DNA from: an uncultured Collinsella sp.
GTDB lineage: Bacteria; Actinomycetota; Coriobacteriia; Coriobacteriales; Coriobacteriaceae
Assembly: GCA_958403395.1 (NCBI GenBank)
Contig: CATXXF010000009.1
Span: 1 to 55,905, forward strand
Direction of reading: 5' to 3'
Length of the DNA stretch: 55,905 nt
Shown here piece by piece: positions 52,407 through 55,905 of this stretch (position 1 is the first letter of the stretch; each line of letters begins with the position of its first letter). The translations under genes and the position numbers were made by a program. The notes under the pieces were generated by a model. That model saw only the letters and a program-made list of their open reading frames with translations. It searched no databases and was not told where the DNA came from.

Positions 52407-53276
52407 TTACTCGCCACGGACCAGACGGTCAAAGGCAACGACGGTAATGGTGTCGCCGAGCTCCTTGGAGACCTGCTCAGCGTACTTCTTGATGGTGAGG
52501 GAGCTGTCCTTGATGAACTCCTGCTCGGTGAGCACGGACTGCTTGTAGAACTTCTCCAGACGGCCGACAGCCATCTTCTCCTGGATAGCCTCGGGCTTGC
52601 CGGACTCGGCAGCCTGGGCCATGTAGATCTGCTTCTCGTGCTCGACGGTCTCGGCCGGAACCTGATCGCGGGTAGCGCAGATCGGGGCGACGGCGGCAAC
52701 CTGAAGGGCAACGTCGTGAGCGAAGGTCTTGAAGGACTCAGCCTGAGCGGTCTCGGCCTTCTCGAAAGCGAACTCGACGAGGACGCCGATCTTACCACCC
52801 ATGTGGATGTAAGAAGCGAGCGCGCCTTTCTCAGCCTTGCGGGCAGCGAAGCGGGAGATCTTCATGTTCTCGCCCATGATGTGAATCATCTCGGTGAGCT
52901 CGGAGGAAACGGTCTCCTCGCCCATCGGCTTCTCGAGCAGAGCGTCGACGTCAGCAGGCTCGGTGGTAGCGACAACCTCAGCGACCTTGGAAGCAAAGCC
53001 GGTGAACTTGGCGTTGGAGCCAACGAAGTCGGTCTCGCAGGAGAGCTCGAGCAGAGCGCCGGTCTTGCCATCCTCGGAGACGAACGCGGCGACAGCGCCC
53101 TCGTTGGTCTCACGGCCAGCCTTCTTGGCAGCCTTGGCAAGGCCGTTCTTACGCAGAACGTCGACAGCGGCGTCCATGTCGCCGTCAGCCTCGACGAGAG
53201 CCTTCTTGCACTCCATCATCGGGGAGTCGGTCATCTCGCGGAGCTGCTTGACCATAGCGGCGGTAATCTGGGCCAT
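52407..53276 (-). CDS. tsf: Elongation factor Ts
   Basis: EF-Ts exchanges GDP for GTP on EF-Tu. The 289-residue protein has the N-terminal VKQLREMTDSPMMECKKAL, KAAKKAGRETNEGAV, and the Tu-contact segment CETDFVGSNAKF. The ATG at 53276 has AAAGGAA upstream; earlier codons lack homology. It follows rpsB. Confidence 0.97.
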   Translation of the reverse strand: MAQITAAMVKQLREMTDSPMMECKKALVEADGDMDAAVDVLRKNGLAKAAKKAGRETNEGAVAAFVSEDGKTGALLELSCETDFVGSNAKFTGFASKVAEVVATTEPADVDALLEKPMGEETVSSELTEMIHIMGENMKISRFAARKAEKGALASYIHMGGKIGVLVEFAFEKAETAQAESFKTFAHDVALQVAAVAPICATRDQVPAETVEHEKQIYMAQAAESGKPEAIQEKMAVGRLEKFYKQSVLTEQEFIKDSSLTIKKYAEQVSKELGDTITVVAFDRLVRGE

Positions 53277-53321
53277 TGTGGTTCCTTTCAAAGAGATGAA
53301 AAAGAATTAACTAAGACTGAT

Positions 53322-54050
53322 TTACTCGGCCTTGGGCTCAGCGGCCATCTCGGCCTCGGAGACCTGCTCCTTGCCGGAGCCAGCGAGGCAGGCGTCAGCC
53401 ATGAGCTCGCACATAAGGGTGACAGCGGAGATAGCGTCATCGTTGCAGGGGATGCCGTACTCGACCTCGTCGGGATCGGAGTTGGTGTCGATCAGAGCGA
53501 CGACGGGGATGTTCAGGCGCTGGGCCTCCTTGATGGCGTTCTCCTCGCGCTTGGTGTCGATGACGAAGAGAGCCTGGGGCAGACCCTTCATGTCGCGGGC
53601 GCCACCGAGGTTGGTCTGGAGCTTGGTGAGCTCCTTGCCGAGAACAGCCTGCTCCTTCTTGGGCAGAACAGCCATGCGTCCGTCCTCGACCATGGCCTCG
53701 AGCTCCTCCATGCGGTTGATGCGGGAGCGGATGGTGACGAAGTTGGTCAGCATGCCGCCGAGCCAACGCTGGTTGATGTAAGGCATGTTGGCGCGCTCAG
53801 CAGCGTTCTTGACGGCCTCCTGAGCCTGCTTCTTGGTGCCGACGAACAGCACGTTGCCGCCCTTGGCGACGTTCTTGACGAAGGTGTAGGCCTGGTCGGC
53901 GTCGAGGATGGTCTGCTTGAGGTCGAGGATGTAGATGCCGTTGCGCTCACCGAAGATGAACGGCTTCATCTTGGGGTTCCAGCGACGGGTCTGGTGACCG
54001 AAGTGGCAGCCGGCCTCGAGCAGGGTGCGGATATTAATCTTGGTAGCCAT
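53322..54050 (-). CDS. rpsB: Small ribosomal subunit protein uS2
   Basis: S2 is a late-binding 30S protein. The 242-residue protein matches the family: LLEAGCHFGHQTRRWNPKMK, IYILDLKQT, GGNVLFVGTKKQAQ, NQRWLGGMLTNF and ALIDTNSDPDEVEYGIP. The ATG at 54050 has AGGAGG six bases upstream. It forms a unit with tsf from its own promoter. Confidence 0.98.
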   Translation of the reverse strand: MATKINIRTLLEAGCHFGHQTRRWNPKMKPFIFGERNGIYILDLKQTILDADQAYTFVKNVAKGGNVLFVGTKKQAQEAVKNAAERANMPYINQRWLGGMLTNFVTIRSRINRMEELEAMVEDGRMAVLPKKEQAVLGKELTKLQTNLGGARDMKGLPQALFVIDTKREENAIKEAQRLNIPVVALIDTNSDPDEVEYGIPCNDDAISAVTLMCELMADACLAGSGKEQVSEAEMAAEPKAE

Positions 54051-54191
54051 GTTAAACCTCCTGTGGTTTGCCTCCGCGCGGGGTCATCCTCCAAAACCAA
54101 CCCGGACATGTGCTACCAAAGCCCGGGCACCACGGTATGAAGTAGCCGCGCGTGCGTGATAAAAACATGTTGCCGTGAAGCAACCCGATGA
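54051..54191 (-). other. rpsB leader
   Basis: The mRNA leader of about 130 nt contains a CCCGG/CCGGG stem with a 17-base loop near 54100-54125. It also has a longer-range GGTTT/AAACC pairing next to the ribosome site. It may bind S2 as an autoregulatory site; this is inferred only from position and structure. Confidence 0.35.
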
Positions 54192-54220
54192 ATGATAGCA
54201 GGAATGCATCTTCCTGCCAA
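54192..54220 (-). promoter_or_regulatory. rpsB promoter
   Basis: TTGGCA (54215-54220) and TATCAT (54192-54197) are separated by 17 bases on the minus strand, with TGC before the -10. This is the best-matching promoter in the window after that of recA. Confidence 0.8.
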
Positions 54221-54269
54221 CCCGCAATCAAAACCACACACCTGAGTGCGGCGCGGGACGTCCCAGCCA

Positions 54270-55190
54270 CTATTCGCCGCGGGGATGGGCTTGAGCCACG
54301 GCACGTTTGAGCCGATCGGGCGTGAGATGCGTGTAGATCTGCGTCGTGGACAGGCTCGCATGACCTAGCAGCTCTTGAACCGAGCGCAGGTCCGCACCGC
54401 CCTCGAGCAAATCGGTCGCAAAGGTATGGCGCATCGCATGCGGGGCAATGTCGGCCGGAATGCCGGCGAGCGTCGCCAGCGTATGGAACCGCCGCCTGAG
54501 CATGGCGGCACTCATGCGATTGCCGCGCGCCGATATAAGCAGCGGATGCGGCCCGGTAGCGGGGTCACGGCGCTTTGTCTGAGCGAGCAACTCCGGCCTC
54601 CCCTCCTCAATATAGAGACGCGTCGCCTCGAGTGCGCGACGATACAGAGGGACGATACGCTCCTTGCTCCCCTTGCCCCAAAGTCGCAGCGTTCGCTCGG
54701 ACCAACCAATAGACTCCACGTTGAGCGCCGCGAGCTCCGAGATTCGCGCGCCGGAGGCATAGAGCAACTCAAGCATCGCCGCATCGCGCAGTCCCGCGGG
54801 CGTCGAGGTATCAGGCGTCTTGAGCAGCGCCTCAACCTGCTGGGTCGTAAGGACGCCCGGCAGGTCACGTGGCAGCTTGGGCGATGCGATCGCCGAGACC
54901 GCATCGCCCTCGACAATCCCCTCGGCAGCCATCCAGCGATAGAGAGATCGAATAGCCGACAGGTGCGCCGCAAGCGTTCGGGGAGCCACCTGCTCACGCG
55001 AAAGCTCGGCAAGATAGCGACGAATGGTGCGCACGTCGGCAGCGAAAGCATCAATATTCTCGCGCTCGCACCAGACAGCAAAGCGCTCTAGCCTCGAGCC
55101 ATAGGCCGTCACCGTGTTGGGAGAAAGTCCCTCAACACGTGCGATATAGGCGATAAACGAGTCGACGGTGTCGTACAGGTCAAAGGCTAT
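54270..55190 (-). CDS. xerC: Tyrosine recombinase XerC/XerD
   Basis: Xer recombinases resolve chromosome dimers at dif. All catalytic residues are visible: R in ARISEL, K in GKGSKER, HAMRH, H in LGHASLSTTQIY and its Y. The homologous N-terminus (DTVDSFIAYIARVEGLSPNT) begins upstream of the first usual start, a GTG at 55112. No ATG, GTG or TTG lies in frame between that GTG and an upstream stop. GGAGG is placed nine bases before an ATA at 55190, which overlaps the trmFO stop and is used here as the presumed start (306 residues). The FtsK that would activate it is at 5525-8305. Confidence 0.88.
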   Translation of the reverse strand: MAFDLYDTVDSFIAYIARVEGLSPNTVTAYGSRLERFAVWCERENIDAFAADVRTIRRYLAELSREQVAPRTLAAHLSAIRSLYRWMAAEGIVEGDAVSAIASPKLPRDLPGVLTTQQVEALLKTPDTSTPAGLRDAAMLELLYASGARISELAALNVESIGWSERTLRLWGKGSKERIVPLYRRALEATRLYIEEGRPELLAQTKRRDPATGPHPLLISARGNRMSAAMLRRRFHTLATLAGIPADIAPHAMRHTFATDLLEGGADLRSVQELLGHASLSTTQIYTHLTPDRLKRAVAQAHPRGE

Positions 55191-55905
55191 GACCGGTCGC
55201 CTCCAAACAAGTCGGAGCGCGTGGCCAAGTAGGCATCAAGGGCCTCGAGGGCGCGATCCGCATAAGCCTGATAGCGGTCGCGTTTGCTGCGGCGCTTACC
55301 ATCCTCGAGTGGCGGCACCAGGCCAAAGTTGACATGCATAGGCTGATAGCCCACGGTGGCAGGATCGGTCGCATAGCCCACGAGCGCACCCAGGGCGCCC
55401 ACACGCGGCAACTCGACGCCCGCGGCACCGATAGCCTCGGCATAGGTGTTGAGCGCCGCGAGCAGACCTGTCGCCACGGCTTCCATGTACCCCTCGGTGC
55501 CGGTGATCTGACCGGCCAGGCGCACGCCGGTACCGGGCACGGCAAAGGTGCTATCGAGCACGTGAGGGGCGTCGACAAAGGTATTGCGGTGCATGACACC
55601 GTAGCGGAAGAACTCAGCGTTCTCCAGGCCCGGCACCATATGGAAGACGCGCTTCTGCTCGCCAAAGGTCAAGTTGGTCTGGAAGCCCACCAGGTTATAG
55701 GCGGTCTTCTCCTTGTTCTCGGCACGCAGCTGAATCGCCGCCCAGGGGCGACGTCCGGTACGCGGGTCGGTGAGGCCGACGGGCTTCATGGCGCCAAAGC
55801 GAATGGCGTCCTTGCCGGTGCGCGCAACTTCCTCGGCAGGCTGGCAGGCTTGGAACAGATCGCCGCCCTCAAAGTCTTTGAGCACCACGCGGTCGGCCGT
55901 GGTAA
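55187..55905 (-). CDS. trmFO: tRNA m5U54 methyltransferase TrmFO (C-terminal part, cut by window edge)
   Basis: TrmFO is a folate- and FAD-dependent enzyme that methylates uridine 54 in tRNA, used by many Gram-positives instead of TrmA. The visible C-terminal 239 residues include GRRPWAAIQLRAENKEKTAYNLVGFQTNLTF-type sequence and FRYGVMHRNTFVDAPHVL. AGQITGTEGYMEAVATGLLA and a C-terminal MHVNFGLVPPL segment follow. The N-terminal FAD domain lies beyond 55905. It precedes xerC with a 4-base overlap. Confidence 0.95.
   Translation of the reverse strand, partial: TTADRVVLKDFEGGDLFQACQPAEEVARTGKDAIRFGAMKPVGLTDPRTGRRPWAAIQLRAENKEKTAYNLVGFQTNLTFGEQKRVFHMVPGLENAEFFRYGVMHRNTFVDAPHVLDSTFAVPGTGVRLAGQITGTEGYMEAVATGLLAALNTYAEAIGAAGVELPRVGALGALVGYATDPATVGYQPMHVNFGLVPPLEDGKRRSKRDRYQAYADRALEALDAYLATRSDLFGGDRS

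Overview
The window looks like a core chromosomal segment of a high-GC Gram-positive gut anaerobe of the class Coriobacteriia, most likely Collinsella. The basis is protein recognition and gene order: an actinobacterial-type integration host factor (mihF), a ribonuclease J + FtsK + RodZ-like + RimO + PgsA + CinA + RecA series, a PyrR-controlled pyr operon with PyrK/PyrD of the class 1B type, and a fermentative AdhE. No database search was possible, so the genus is an inference. Almost every gene is on the minus strand; only rpmB, adhE and a small kinase-like gene are on the plus strand. Many genes start with GTG or TTG and overlap or abut their neighbours.

Layout, left to right. 1-10 kb: an operon read right to left, rnj-ftsK-rodZ-like-yajQ-rimO-pgsA-cinA, ending in a hairpin, then recA (cut by the window edge) with its own SOS-box promoter. 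10.1-11.2 kb: an accessory island holding a single low-GC O-acetyltransferase gene between two inverted copies of an unrecognised structured palindromic element. 11.2-14 kb: pnp and rpsO. 14-25.6 kb: lepA-dusB-hemW-dnaJ-like-dnaJ-mtaB-phoH-ybeY-dgkA-era-recO (translation quality control, tRNA modification, chaperone, ribosome maturation). 25.6-30.3 kb: rpsT, then the natural-transformation genes comEA-comEC with holA. 30.3-32.9 kb: mihF-gmk-rpoZ-thiI. 32.9-38.5 kb: pyrR-pyrB-pyrC-pyrK-pyrD-pyrF behind an attenuator-like leader. 38.5-44 kb: rpmB, a REP-associated tyrosine transposase between 51-bp inverted repeats, adhE and an APH-like kinase gene. 44-56 kb: the classic block trmFO-xerC, rpsB-tsf, pyrH-frr-uppS-cdsA-dxr-rseP-ispG-proS.

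The most interesting observations are: (1) the two structured elements at 10.2 and 11.1 kb, which share an 83-nt region with compensatory stem changes but have completely different, self-complementary outer arms; (2) a helically phased TTTGGT array upstream of recA, with a matching module upstream of comEA, suggesting a shared competence-type regulator; (3) a transposase mRNA whose ribosome binding site is hidden in a perfect stem; (4) a membrane-anchored DnaJ variant next to dnaJ; (5) an RseP-type protease with an inserted winged-helix-like segment; and (6) a xerC reading frame whose conserved N-terminus has no ATG, GTG or TTG start. No tRNA, rRNA or CRISPR array was seen.
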